From Chloroflexota bacterium (GTDB lineage: Bacteria > Chloroflexota > Dormibacteria > Dormibacterales > Dormibacteraceae), in assembly GCA_005880695.1 (NCBI GenBank), contig VBGR01000048.1, forward strand, positions 23,770-87,769: a stretch of DNA of 64,000 nt. The letters run 5' to 3'. Under the pieces are notes generated by a model. It was not told the origin of the DNA. It ran no database searches and was given only the letters and a program-made list of their open reading frames with translations. This document shows, piece after piece, positions 16,077 through 24,841 of the stretch. Positions within the stretch are counted from its first letter, which is position 1, and every line of letters begins with the position of its first letter. A program made the position numbers and the translations under genes.

Positions 16077-17357
16077 TCAGGAGTAGACGGGCTGCTCGAT
16101 GGCGACCGGCACGGGAGGCGCGGCGGGCGTGAATCGGGCGATCCGGAGGACGAGGCCCGCGGCGAGCAGGCAGAGCAGACCGGAGAACATGAAGGCGAGC
16201 TGGTAGTCACCGAACACCGTGCGCACGGCCCCCGCCGCGAAAGCGATCGAGGCGGCGCCGAGCTGGTGGGCCGCAAAGATCCAGCCGTAGACGACGGGCA
16301 TGTTGCGGGCCCCGAAGACCCGGCGGGCGAGCTGGACGGTGGGCGGCACGGTCGCGACCCAGTCCAGCCCGTAAAAGACCACGAACAGGACCAGCCCGAA
16401 GTAGCGGGAACCGAACGCGTAGGGCAAGAAGAGAAGCGAGAGTCCGCGCAGGCCGTAGTACCAGAAGAGCAGCCAGCGCGAGTCGAAACGATCGGTCAAG
16501 TAGCCAGAGGCAAGCGTGCCGACCACGTCGAAAACGCCGATCACCGCGAGCAGGCTGGCGGCTGTCACCTCGGCCAGCCCGTGGTCCATCGAGGCCGGGA
16601 TCAGGTGAGTGCCGATGAGACCGTTGGTGGAGGCGCCGCAGATGAAGAAGCTGCCCGCCAGGAGCCAGAAGTCACGGGAGCGGACGCCGAGCCGGAGACC
16701 CCGGAAGGCGTTCAGGATCGGACTGCCGCTGGGGGCCGCGGGAACCTCGTCAGGCGCCGTCTCGCCGTAGGCGCGCAGTCCCACGTCGGCGGGCCGGTTG
16801 CGGAGCAGGAGGGCCACCAGGGGCGCGACGGAGATCGCGGCCAGACCGACTGTGATCGCCGACCAGCGCCAGCCCACGTACTGGGCGAGCCAGCCGAGCC
16901 CGGGCAGGAAGATCAGCTGGCCGGTCGCTCCGGCGGCGGTCAGCGCGCCTAACACGAGCCCGCGGCGCCGCACGAACCAGCGGCTGGCGACGGTCGCCGC
17001 CAGCACGGAGGCGATCGTGCCGGCCCCGAGGCCGACGACCACGCCCCAGAGCAGGAAGAGCTGCCAGGGGGAGGTCATGAAAACCGTCAGCAAGGACCCG
17101 CCGGAGATCAGGACCAGGGCGCCGACCACGACCCGGCGGAGGCCGAAGCGTTCCATCAGTGCCGCGGCGAAAGGCCCGGTCAGGCCGAAGAGGACGAGGT
17201 TGATCGAAACGGCGACTGAGATCAGCGCCCGGCTCCAGCCGAACTCCCTCTCCAGAGGGACGATCAGGACCCCCGGCGTCGAGCGGAAGCCCGCCGATGC
17301 CAGGAGCACCAGGAAGGTGACGCCCGCAACGATCCAGGCGTAGTGCAGGCGCCTCAT
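16077..17357 (-). CDS. MFS transporter
   Basis: A 426-residue major-facilitator protein with twelve predicted transmembrane helices, a central loop around residues 200-215, and the cytoplasmic loop motifs typical of the oxalate/formate and monocarboxylate-transporter-like branch. Charged loop residues (MERFGLRR, GYLTDRFDSRW) correspond to motif A. The substrate cannot be read from sequence. The gene overlaps nothing upstream and is followed two bases later by the CopCD gene, so a metal- or chelate-related role is possible but only by association. Confidence 0.85.
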   Translation of the reverse strand: MRRLHYAWIVAGVTFLVLLASAGFRSTPGVLIVPLEREFGWSRALISVAVSINLVLFGLTGPFAAALMERFGLRRVVVGALVLISGGSLLTVFMTSPWQLFLLWGVVVGLGAGTIASVLAATVASRWFVRRRGLVLGALTAAGATGQLIFLPGLGWLAQYVGWRWSAITVGLAAISVAPLVALLLRNRPADVGLRAYGETAPDEVPAAPSGSPILNAFRGLRLGVRSRDFWLLAGSFFICGASTNGLIGTHLIPASMDHGLAEVTAASLLAVIGVFDVVGTLASGYLTDRFDSRWLLFWYYGLRGLSLLFLPYAFGSRYFGLVLFVVFYGLDWVATVPPTVQLARRVFGARNMPVVYGWIFAAHQLGAASIAFAAGAVRTVFGDYQLAFMFSGLLCLLAAGLVLRIARFTPAAPPVPVAIEQPVYS

Positions 17358-17403
17358 CTCTTGCCTGAACCGGGCGCCCGGCGCCTTATCTTCCGCGACA
17401 GGT

Positions 17404-18390
17404 TTAGCTGACGGGTCCGGTCGCCATGATCGCCTTGGCCTCCTCGAGGCTCATGTCCTCGCTTGGGACCACGATGTCCGACTTGACGATCTGGTCAGGC
17501 GGCAGCTTCTGGCCGCGGTTGCGGACGAACTCGAGAAGGTGGGTCAGGACCCCTTTGAACGCGGCTTCGTCGCCGCCGTTGATGGCCGCCACCAAGTCCT
17601 TGTCGAAGGCGTCCAGCTGGGCGCGATCGGATTCCGCCAGGCGGAACTGGTCCTCGCCCTGGATGCGCACGACCGTGCCCGACGGCAGCTGGCCGGCCAT
17701 CTGGGCCTTCATGAGGGCAAGCTGGGCGTCGACGTTGGAGGCTGTCGTGGCGGTGTCAAGCTGGCGCTGGATGTCGTCGGCGGAGCCGGCTCCGATCTGG
17801 TCCAGGGTGCCCGTGTCCACCAACTGGTCGATGGCGGCGGCTCGCGCCTGCATCTGGGTGGTCTTCTCCTGGGCACGGTCGACCATCATCGAGACGTCGG
17901 CCATCTGCTCGGAGAGCCCGGTCACGGCCTCTCCGATCTTGGTCGAGGCCTGGGCGGCGGAGTACTGCGCCTTGATCGTCTCCTTCTGGGTCCGGAAGGC
18001 TTCGACCTTGGCCTGCAGCTTCTGCGCTGTCAGTTCCAGCTTCTGCTCCTGCTCCTTCATCTGCTCGATCTGCTGGTCGAGCCCGCCGAGCTGTACTTGC
18101 GCGGTCTGAGCCCGGGTCAGGGCCAGCCGGGCCAGGTCCTCCCGCCCCTGCTGGAGGGCTTGCTGAGCTTGCGCGTTGAGCTTGTCGGCGCTCTGCCGCA
18201 GCTGGGCGGCCTGGAGCTCCAGCCGCTTCTCGGCCGTGAGCACGTCGGCCACATTCCGGCGAACCTGCTGGAGGGCTTCGATCTGCTTCTGGTAGGCGAA
18301 ATCGAGCGCCTGGTTTGGGTCCTCGGTCTTGTCGAGGACGGCGTTCAGCTTTTGCTGAACCACGTCTGACATCCGCTTGAAAACGCTCAT
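17404..18390 (-). CDS. PspA/IM30-family membrane-stress protein
   Basis: A 328-residue protein. Residues 1-220 are almost continuous alpha-helix with long Gln/Glu/Lys-rich coiled coils, beginning with MSVFKRMSDVVQQKLNAVLD as in PspA/Vipp1, which bind and stabilise damaged membranes. The C-terminal 100 residues form an extra small domain (LPSGTVVRIQGEDQFRL and onward) seen in PspA proteins of Terrabacteria. The ATG at 18390 follows AGGAGGGG at good spacing; an ATG nine bases upstream is less well placed. It stands alone downstream of korB on the same strand. Confidence 0.88.
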   Translation of the reverse strand: MSVFKRMSDVVQQKLNAVLDKTEDPNQALDFAYQKQIEALQQVRRNVADVLTAEKRLELQAAQLRQSADKLNAQAQQALQQGREDLARLALTRAQTAQVQLGGLDQQIEQMKEQEQKLELTAQKLQAKVEAFRTQKETIKAQYSAAQASTKIGEAVTGLSEQMADVSMMVDRAQEKTTQMQARAAAIDQLVDTGTLDQIGAGSADDIQRQLDTATTASNVDAQLALMKAQMAGQLPSGTVVRIQGEDQFRLAESDRAQLDAFDKDLVAAINGGDEAAFKGVLTHLLEFVRNRGQKLPPDQIVKSDIVVPSEDMSLEEAKAIMATGPVS

Positions 18391-18424
18391 GATTTTCACC
18401 CCTCCTGGGCCGGCAGAAAGCGCA

Positions 18425-19450
18425 CTAAGCCAGCTCTGCCATCACCTGGTCGAACTGCTCCCGGCTGAGCCGCAGGTCCTCTTCCCGGAGGTCGCGCAGC
18501 GGCTTCTCGGTCAACTTCTCGCGCGTCGCGAAATCCTCCGCCTCGGGCTCCACGTAGAGCAGGCCGGTCACCAGCGTTCCAGTCTTGTGGCCCTCCTGGA
18601 TGATCTTCATCGCGGCGCCCCGGTCGGACGGGTCGTGCTCGAGCTCGTGCAGCTTCTTCAGCACCAGGTGGGAGCCGTCGTGGAGCTTTACGTCCACCGT
18701 GGTCCCGGGCTCGTAGTCGACCTGGACCTCCTCGTAGTAAGGAACGAACGAGGGGTCTTGGAGGACCTCCTCGTGCTCCTTCACGTAGTCGTAGCTCTTC
18801 GTCGAGCCCTCGTGGTCGTTGAACGTGACGCAGGGGGAGATGACGTCCAGCAGCGCGACGCCACGGTGGCTGATGGCCGCTTTCAGAAGTGGCACCAGCT
18901 GCTTTCCGTCCCCGCTGAAGGACCGAGCCACGAAAGTGCCCCCGAGCGTGATGGCCAGGGCGCAGAGGTCGATCGGAACGTAAGTGTTGACAGCTCCGCG
19001 CTTCTGCACAGAGCCGACGTCTGCGGTCGCGGAAAACTGGCCCTTGGTGAGGCCGTAAGTTCCGTTGTCTTCGACGATGTACGTGCAGTCGACGTTGCGG
19101 CGAACCATGTGCGCGAACTGGCCGAGCCCGATCGACGCGGTGTCGCCGTCGCCGCTCACGCCGAGCAGGACGAGCTCGCGATTGGCGAGCTGGGCGCCGG
19201 TCGTTAAGGCGGGCATGCGACCGTGGACGCCGTTGAAGCCGTGGGCCTGCTCGACGAAGTAGGCCGGCGTCTTGGAGGAGCAACCGATGCCGCTCATCTT
19301 GGCCAGGCGGTGTGGCGCCACGCCGAGCTCGAACATGGCTTTGATCAGGTGGTTGGTGATCGAGTTGTGGCCGCAGCCCGCGCAGAGGGTGGTGGCGGCC
19401 CCCTTATAGGCATCGCGGGCGAGGCCGATTCTATTCACGGTCGTGCTCAT
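18425..19450 (-). CDS. korB: 2-oxoacid:ferredoxin oxidoreductase, beta subunit
   Basis: A 341-residue thiamine-diphosphate subunit. It has the iron-sulfur Cys set in LCAGCGH and GIGCSS near residues 20-57, the ThDP motif GDGDTASIG near 100, and the DNGTYGLTKGQFS segment that completes the cofactor site. Length and pairing with a fused gamma-alpha subunit match KorB of the 2-oxoglutarate:ferredoxin oxidoreductase known in mycobacteria, which makes succinyl-CoA and reduced ferredoxin. Its ATG overlaps the korA stop (ATGA). Pyruvate or branched oxoacids as substrate are not excluded. Confidence 0.88.
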   Translation of the reverse strand: MSTTVNRIGLARDAYKGAATTLCAGCGHNSITNHLIKAMFELGVAPHRLAKMSGIGCSSKTPAYFVEQAHGFNGVHGRMPALTTGAQLANRELVLLGVSGDGDTASIGLGQFAHMVRRNVDCTYIVEDNGTYGLTKGQFSATADVGSVQKRGAVNTYVPIDLCALAITLGGTFVARSFSGDGKQLVPLLKAAISHRGVALLDVISPCVTFNDHEGSTKSYDYVKEHEEVLQDPSFVPYYEEVQVDYEPGTTVDVKLHDGSHLVLKKLHELEHDPSDRGAAMKIIQEGHKTGTLVTGLLYVEPEAEDFATREKLTEKPLRDLREEDLRLSREQFDQVMAELA

Positions 19451-21249
19451 GCGGGGATCGTCTCCAGCTCGAGGATTGGTCGGGTGATCGCGTCAGCCGG
19501 GATCGGCTGGCCGTCGTAGCGGCGGATCGAGGTGAGCCGGGCGGCGAGCTCGGGAGGCAGGTGGAGCCGCAGCAGGTCGTAGAGCTGGCCGTCCCGGTTT
19601 CCCTCCACCACGTACACCCGCTCGTGGTCCCGCACGAAGTCCTTGATCGACGCGGCCAGGGGCAGCGCCCGGACCCGCAGGAAGTCGGTCTCGAGCCGCG
19701 CCTCGCGCAGGCGAATGCGTGCTTCCTCGACCGCGGTCCAGGTCGACCCGAAGGCAATGATCCCGACGCTGGCGCCGGTTCCTGACGCGACCGGCCGGGG
19801 CATCGCCTCCCGGGCGGTTTCGAACTTGCGGTTCAGCCGGTCCATGTTGCGGGCGTAGACGACGCCGCTCTCCGTGTACCTGGCCTCCTCGTCGTGTCCG
19901 GAGCCGCGGGTGAAGTACGCCGCCAGCGGGTGGTCGGTGCCCGGCAGGGTCCGGTAAGTGACGCCATCGCCGTCCACGTCCCGGTAGCGGCCCCAGTCTC
20001 CCTTCAGCTCCTCGACCTGGGCGGCGGTCAGCACCTTGCCCCGGTCGAATGGCTTCTCCGGGTACTTGAAGGGCTTGGTCATCCAGAGGTTCATACCCAG
20101 GTCGAGGTCGCTGAGAACGAAGACCGGCGTCTGGAAGCGGTCGGCGAGGTCGAAGGCGTCACGACCGAACTCGTAGCACTCCTCGACCGTGCCGGGCAGC
20201 AGGACCAGGTGCTTGGTGTCGCCGTGGGAGAGCGTGTAGGCGAACTGGAGATCGGCCTGCGAGGTGCGGGTGGGCAGTCCTGTCGAGGGTCCGATCCGCT
20301 GGATATCGAAGATCACCACCGGGACCTCCGAGTAGTAGGCCAGACCGACGAACTCGGCCATCAAGGAGATGCCGGGACCGGAGGTCGAGGTCATCGCGCG
20401 TGCGCCGGCCCAGCCGGCACCGATCGCGATGCCGACGGCGGCCATCTCGTCCTCGGCCTGGACGACGGCGATCCGGCGGCCGCCGCCCTCCGCATCGCTG
20501 CGAAAGCGGTCGGCGTAGCTGCCGATGTACTCGCAGAGGCTGGAGGAGGGGGTGATCGGGTACCAGGCGGCGACCGTGCAGCCGCCCATCAGCGCGCCCA
20601 GCGCGGCGGCCTGGTTGCCCTCGACCAGGATCATCCCCTCGGTCTTGCCGGTCATCGGACGCAGCACGTAGGCGTCCTGCTTGGCCAGGTTCTGGTCCCA
20701 GTAGTCCATGCCGACCTGGACCGCCTGCAGGTTCAGCGGCAGCGCCTTCGGCTTGGCCTGGAAGTGCCTCCGCAGGCCGTGCTCGACGGCTTCCAGGGGA
20801 ATCTCCAGGAGTCGCGCCACCACTCCGACATAGATCATGTTGACCAGCTGCTTGCGCAGGGTGTCGTTCTCGATCTTGGTCTTGCCGAGCTGCGCGAACG
20901 GCACCGGGTAGTAGTGGACGTCCTCCCGCACGTCACCAGTCGCGTAGGCGGCCTCGTGGATGACCGCGGCGCCCGGCCGGACGCCCTTCAAGTCTTGCGC
21001 CCAGGTCGTCGGGTTGAGCGCGACCAGCACGTCCGGGTCACCCTTGCGGGCCATGTAGCCCTCGGGGGAGATGCGGATCTGGAACCAGGTGGGCAAGCCT
21101 TCGATGTTCGAGGGGAAGATGTTCTTGGGAGCCACCGGGATGCCCATCGAGAAGATGGCTCGCATGAGGACCGAATTCGCCGATTGGCTGCCCGAGCCGT
21201 TGATTGTGGCGGCCTGGAAAGTGAGGTCGTTGACTATTTGTTCGGACAC
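19447..21249 (-). CDS. korA: 2-oxoacid:ferredoxin oxidoreductase, fused gamma-alpha subunit
   Basis: A 600-residue protein. The N-terminal 190 residues form the gamma domain (NDLTFQAATINGSGSQSANS binds CoA-related parts). The larger alpha domain contains GNQAAALGALMGGC, the ThDP-contact segment YPITPSSSLCEYI, and TSTSGPGISLMAEFVGLAYYSE in family positions. Together with KorB it would oxidise 2-oxoglutarate in the TCA cycle, feeding electrons to ferredoxin. The pair is divergent from the transhydrogenase genes; the 89 bp between them must carry both promoters. Confidence 0.9.
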   Translation of the reverse strand: MSEQIVNDLTFQAATINGSGSQSANSVLMRAIFSMGIPVAPKNIFPSNIEGLPTWFQIRISPEGYMARKGDPDVLVALNPTTWAQDLKGVRPGAAVIHEAAYATGDVREDVHYYPVPFAQLGKTKIENDTLRKQLVNMIYVGVVARLLEIPLEAVEHGLRRHFQAKPKALPLNLQAVQVGMDYWDQNLAKQDAYVLRPMTGKTEGMILVEGNQAAALGALMGGCTVAAWYPITPSSSLCEYIGSYADRFRSDAEGGGRRIAVVQAEDEMAAVGIAIGAGWAGARAMTSTSGPGISLMAEFVGLAYYSEVPVVIFDIQRIGPSTGLPTRTSQADLQFAYTLSHGDTKHLVLLPGTVEECYEFGRDAFDLADRFQTPVFVLSDLDLGMNLWMTKPFKYPEKPFDRGKVLTAAQVEELKGDWGRYRDVDGDGVTYRTLPGTDHPLAAYFTRGSGHDEEARYTESGVVYARNMDRLNRKFETAREAMPRPVASGTGASVGIIAFGSTWTAVEEARIRLREARLETDFLRVRALPLAASIKDFVRDHERVYVVEGNRDGQLYDLLRLHLPPELAARLTSIRRYDGQPIPADAITRPILELETIPA

Positions 21250-21338
21250 GGGAGCTCTCTACGTTACATCCTGACAACTCCGATCGATCGGGACCTGTTC
21301 GCTAGTTCCAGAGGGCTCTTCTAGTACCCTCACCAGCG

Positions 21339-22535
21339 GTGAAGATCGGCGTTCCCAAGGAGACCGCCCCGGGTGAGCTGAGGGTGGCCCTGACCCCTAA
21401 GGAAGCGGGGCGCCTGGCGGCCTCCGGCCTCGAGGTCCTGGTGGAAGCCGGGGCCGGCCACGACTCCTTCCCGGATGCCGCCTACCGGGAGGCGAAAGCC
21501 CAGATCGCCAAGGGCCCGAAGGAGCCGTTCGGCGCCGAGGTCGTGCTCAAGGTGCGCAAACCCTCGGAACCGGAGGTGGCCCTTCTGCGCTCCGGCGGGG
21601 CCCTGATCGGGTTCCTGCAGCCCCTCACCAGCCACGAGCTGGTCGAGAAGCTGGCCGCCCGCGGCGTCCTCAGCTTCAGCCTTGACGCCATCCCCAGAAT
21701 CACCCGGGCTCAGTCCATGGACGCGCTCTCCTCGCAGGCGACGATCGCCGGCTACAAGGCAGTCCTGATCGCTGCCGGCAGCCTCGGCAAGATCTTCCCG
21801 ATGCTGATGACCGCCGCCGGCACGCTCAAGCCGGCCCGGGTGTTCGTGCTCGGTGCGGGCGTGGCCGGCCTCCAGGCGATCGCCACGGCACGCCGCCTGG
21901 GCGGACAGGTCGAGGCCTTCGACGTGCGGGCCGCCGCTCGCGAAGAGGTGCACTCGCTCGGTGCTCGCTTCGTGGAGCTGCCCCTGGAGACGCAGGAGGG
22001 CGCCGGCGGGTACGCGCGCGAGCAGTCCGAGGAGTACTTGAAGAAGCAGCGCGAGCTGCTGGCCGACCACTGCGCCCAATCCGACGTGGTCATCACTACC
22101 GCCTTGATCCCGGGCCGGCCGGCGCCGGTCCTGATCACGAAGGAGATGGTCGCGCGCATGCAATCGGGCTCGGTGATCGTCGACATCGCGGCCGAGGCGG
22201 GCGGCAACTGTGAGCTGACCGAGCCAGGCAAGGTGGTGAATGTGCAGGGGGTGGCGATCCACGGCGTTTTGAACCCGGCCGCCATGGTCCCGATTCACGC
22301 TTCGGAGCTCTACGCCAAGAACATCACCAACCTGCTCGCGCTGCTGGTCAAAGACGGCACGCTCCAGCCCGACTTCGAGGACGACGTGGTCAAGGGATGC
22401 TGCATCACGCGCGACGGGAAAGTCGTCCACGAACCCACGCTGAAGTCGATGGGAAGCGGGGCGGTCGCAGGGGGGAGGCCCGGGGGAAGGGCTGCGCCCG
22501 GCCGGGCCGACGGGGGGAGCCCCCCCGCAGCATGA
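21339..22535 (+). CDS. pntAA: NAD(P) transhydrogenase alpha subunit, part 1
   Basis: A 398-residue soluble NAD(H)-binding subunit (domain I). The family N-terminus KIGVPKETAPGELRVALTP, the RAQSMDALSSQATIAGYKAV loop that contacts NAD, and the Rossmann motif VLGAGVAGLQAIATARRLGG are all present. The last 25 residues (after LKSMGSG) are an unusual Gly/Arg/Pro/Ala-rich tail encoded by a GC-rich palindromic stretch, not seen in normal family members. The stop overlaps the pntAB start (ATGA). GTG at 21339 gives the standard N-terminus. Proton-driven transhydrogenase makes NADPH from NADH. Confidence 0.93.
   Translation: MKIGVPKETAPGELRVALTPKEAGRLAASGLEVLVEAGAGHDSFPDAAYREAKAQIAKGPKEPFGAEVVLKVRKPSEPEVALLRSGGALIGFLQPLTSHELVEKLAARGVLSFSLDAIPRITRAQSMDALSSQATIAGYKAVLIAAGSLGKIFPMLMTAAGTLKPARVFVLGAGVAGLQAIATARRLGGQVEAFDVRAAAREEVHSLGARFVELPLETQEGAGGYAREQSEEYLKKQRELLADHCAQSDVVITTALIPGRPAPVLITKEMVARMQSGSVIVDIAAEAGGNCELTEPGKVVNVQGVAIHGVLNPAAMVPIHASELYAKNITNLLALLVKDGTLQPDFEDDVVKGCCITRDGKVVHEPTLKSMGSGAVAGGRPGGRAAPGRADGGSPPAA
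22471..22531 (+). repeat. GC-palindromic insert in the pntAA 3' end
   Basis: The stretch contains a perfect 12-base palindrome GCCCGGCCGGGC (22495-22506) and then G6-AG-C7 (22512-22526), immediately before the pntAB ATG. The order (one hairpin, then a G6/C6 hairpin, then a start codon) is the same as in the spacer before ilvC at 39855-39920. Confidence 0.5.
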
Positions 22536-22846
22536 GCGCTCATCTTCTCGCCGAGATCACTGTCCTTGTTCTCGCGGCGTTTGTCGGCTTCGAGGTCATC
22601 TCGAAGGTGCCGACGACGCTGCACACGCCGCTCATGTCGGGCACCAATGCGATCCACGGCATTGTGATCGTCGGCGGAATGCTGGTCGCGGGCTCCTCGC
22701 ATGACTGGATCGGAATCGTGCTGGGGACCATCGCGGTCACCTTCGGGACAATCAACGTGGTCGGCGGCTTCCTGGTCACCGATCGCATGCTCGAGATGTT
22801 CAAGGGGCGCCGGCCGGCTCCTTCGGACGAACAGAAAGCCGCCTAG
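22532..22846 (+). CDS. pntAB: NAD(P) transhydrogenase alpha subunit, part 2
   Basis: A 104-residue membrane subunit (half of domain II) with three to four transmembrane helices, including FVGFEVISKVPTTLHTPLMSG and AIHGIVIVGG, the conserved sequence of this subunit. It forms part of the proton channel together with PntB. It starts at ATG 22532, overlapping the pntAA stop. The frame extends upstream but that part is antisense-like noise. Its stop TAG (22844-22846) is the first copy of the CCTAG that flanks the 206-bp element. Confidence 0.92.
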   Translation: MSAHLLAEITVLVLAAFVGFEVISKVPTTLHTPLMSGTNAIHGIVIVGGMLVAGSSHDWIGIVLGTIAVTFGTINVVGGFLVTDRMLEMFKGRRPAPSDEQKAA

Positions 22847-23058
22847 TGGACCGCCCCGGGGTGATGGCCGGCATCCGACCGCTCAGATCCGCCGGGCGCC
22901 TCACGGCGCTGATGCCGGCGTCTGGGGGCCCGGCGCGCGTCGTCGCGCATCTTTGGATGCACTGCCTAGCACGCCACCCCATCCTGGGCACCGACGGCCT
23001 GAACGGCCGGGTTTCACCCCTCCGGGCTGCTGGGCCTCACCCCGGAGCGGTCCCCTAG
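22842..23058 (+). mobile_element. 206-bp MITE-like element with 17-bp inverted repeats
   Basis: Bases 22848-22864 (GGACCGCCCCGGGGTGA) are complementary to 23037-23053 with one mismatch. CCTAG flanks both sides (22842-22846 and 23054-23058), like a 5-bp target-site duplication, with one extra T on the left. The interior (about 172 bp) has several GC-rich hairpins and no credible gene. It separates pntAB from pntB, which are normally a few bases apart. No transposase is present, so it would be non-autonomous. Confidence 0.6.
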
Positions 23059-23060
23059 CC

Positions 23061-24443
23061 GTGCCCCAGATCTGGATCGACGCGGCTTACCTGCTGGCGG
23101 CCGTCTGCTTCATCCTCGGGCTCCGCTTCCTGAGCCACCCGCGCACGGCCCGGCGCGGAAACCTGGTGGCGGCGGCCGGGATGGGTGTCGCGCTGATCGC
23201 GACCCTGCTCGACGCGCACATCACGAACTACACCTGGATCGTCGTCGGCGTCGTGATCGGCACCGCTGTCGGAGTCGCCGGCGCACGGATGGTGAAGATG
23301 ACGGCCATGCCGCAGATGGTGGCGCTCTTCAACGGCGTGGGCGGCGGCGCCGCCGCGCTGGTGGCGTCGAGCGACTACCTGCGGGGCGGGGCCACCGGAC
23401 CCGGCGACCTGGTCCCGGTCATCTTCAGCGCCGCGGTGGGCTCGATCTCCTTCGCCGGCTCGATGATCGCTTTCCTCAAGCTCCAGGAGTGGATGACCGG
23501 GCGGCCGCTGACCTATCCCGGCCAGCAGGTGGTCAACGCGCTCGTCGCTCTCGGCATCCTGGCGATCTCCGGCTACCTGCTGGTCACGGCCAGCGCACCC
23601 CTTTACGTGACGCTGGTGGTGCTCGCGCTGCTGCTCGGCGTCGCGTTCGTGCTGCCGATCGGCGGCGCCGACATGCCAGTCGTCATCTCGTTGCTGAACG
23701 CCTTTACCGGCCTTTCCGCGGCGGCGACAGGCTTCGTCCTCAGCAACACCGTGCTGATCGTCGGCGGCACTCTAGTCGGGGCGTCCGGCACGCTGCTGAC
23801 CCTGATGATGTCGCGCGCGATGGGCCGCTCGATCGCCAACGTGCTCTTCAGCGCGTTTGGCAGCGCGGTGCTGGTGCCGGCGGCGCGCGGCGGCCCCTCG
23901 CAGGACGGCCGGACAGTGCGCAGCGGCTCCGCTGACGACGTCGCGGTGCTGCTTGCCTACGCCAACTCGGTCGTGATCGTGCCCGGCTACGGACTCGCGG
24001 TGGCGCAGGCACAGCACGCGGTGCACGAGCTGGCAGAGCTGCTCGAGAAGCGCGGGGTCGACGTCAAGTACGCGATCCACCCCGTCGCCGGGCGCATGCC
24101 CGGCCACATGAACGTGCTGCTGGCTGAGGCCAACGTGCCCTACGAGCAACTGGTCGAGATGGACGAGATCAACCCCCAGATGGAGCGCACCGACGTGGCT
24201 CTCGTCGTGGGAGCGAACGACACCACCAACCCGGCGGCGAAGAACACGCCAGGCAGCCCGATCTACGGCATGCCGATCATCGAGGTCGACGAGGCGCACA
24301 ACGTCGTGGTTCTGAAGCGGAGCCTGGGCGCCGGTTTCGCGGGCATCGACAACGAGCTCTACTACAACCCGAAGACGACGATGCTCTTCGGTGACGCCAA
24401 GAAGTCATTGAGCGAGCTGGTGAGCGCTGTCAAAAACGTCTAG
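23061..24443 (+). CDS. pntB: NAD(P) transhydrogenase beta subunit
   Basis: A 460-residue protein with eight or nine N-terminal transmembrane helices and a C-terminal NADP(H)-binding domain III. Hallmarks are MPQMVALFNGVGGGAAALVA, GADMPVVISLLNAFTGLSAA in the membrane part, then GYGLAVAQAQH and the GANDTTNPAA NADP-binding loop. GTG 23061 is the only start that gives the normal N-terminus; its ribosome-binding site (GGAGCGG) lies inside the right end of the inserted element, so the element may now control translation. The last four bases overlap the stop of the convergent SnoaL-like gene. Confidence 0.93.
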   Translation: MPQIWIDAAYLLAAVCFILGLRFLSHPRTARRGNLVAAAGMGVALIATLLDAHITNYTWIVVGVVIGTAVGVAGARMVKMTAMPQMVALFNGVGGGAAALVASSDYLRGGATGPGDLVPVIFSAAVGSISFAGSMIAFLKLQEWMTGRPLTYPGQQVVNALVALGILAISGYLLVTASAPLYVTLVVLALLLGVAFVLPIGGADMPVVISLLNAFTGLSAAATGFVLSNTVLIVGGTLVGASGTLLTLMMSRAMGRSIANVLFSAFGSAVLVPAARGGPSQDGRTVRSGSADDVAVLLAYANSVVIVPGYGLAVAQAQHAVHELAELLEKRGVDVKYAIHPVAGRMPGHMNVLLAEANVPYEQLVEMDEINPQMERTDVALVVGANDTTNPAAKNTPGSPIYGMPIIEVDEAHNVVVLKRSLGAGFAGIDNELYYNPKTTMLFGDAKKSLSELVSAVKNV

Positions 24444-24841
24444 TTAGCCGTTGTCGACGCGGAAGATCGCTTGCGCTGCAGGTACCACTCGGTGAATTCG
24501 CGGCAGCGATCCTGGTCGTCGAATCGCATCACGAAGAGGTTGCGGTACTCGCGTTCAGGCTGCTCGCCGCTTCCTCGATACCGCGTCCATCCTCGACCGA
24601 TGCCGAGGTCGCCCATCACGGCCAGCGCCGTATAGCGGCACTCCCAGCTCTCCGGGTCGTCAGGCTTCTCGAGCCAGGCGCTGACGATGGCGTCGCGGCC
24701 CCGGACAGGGCCCTCGTCGAAGGGATCGAACGCGTACACGGCATCGTCGCTGAAGAGCCGCCCGATCACCTCCGGCTGGTTCAACCGCCAGGCTTCGACG
24801 TAGGCGTCGAGCCACTGCTGGAGCCGGGCCATGGTCAGCAT
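24440..24841 (-). CDS. SnoaL/NTF2-like protein
   Basis: A 133-residue protein with the cone-shaped SnoaL/NTF2 fold: an N-terminal helix pair (RLQQWLDAYVEAWRLNQPEVIGRLFSDDAVY) followed by a curved sheet. Such proteins are small cyclases, isomerases or hydrolases, or merely ligand-binding; no catalytic residues can be assigned. It starts inside the stop region of the large hydroxylase subunit (overlap of seven bases), as the last gene of the carbamate-kinase operon, so it may act on an intermediate of that pathway. Confidence 0.75.
   Translation of the reverse strand: MLTMARLQQWLDAYVEAWRLNQPEVIGRLFSDDAVYAFDPFDEGPVRGRDAIVSAWLEKPDDPESWECRYTALAVMGDLGIGRGWTRYRGSGEQPEREYRNLFVMRFDDQDRCREFTEWYLQRKRSSASTTAN

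Noticed and set aside
19894..21324. 476-codon open frame antisense to korA
   Set aside because: It is a shadow of the strong korA coding frame in GC-rich DNA; composition is Val/Gly/Arg-biased and no motif is visible.
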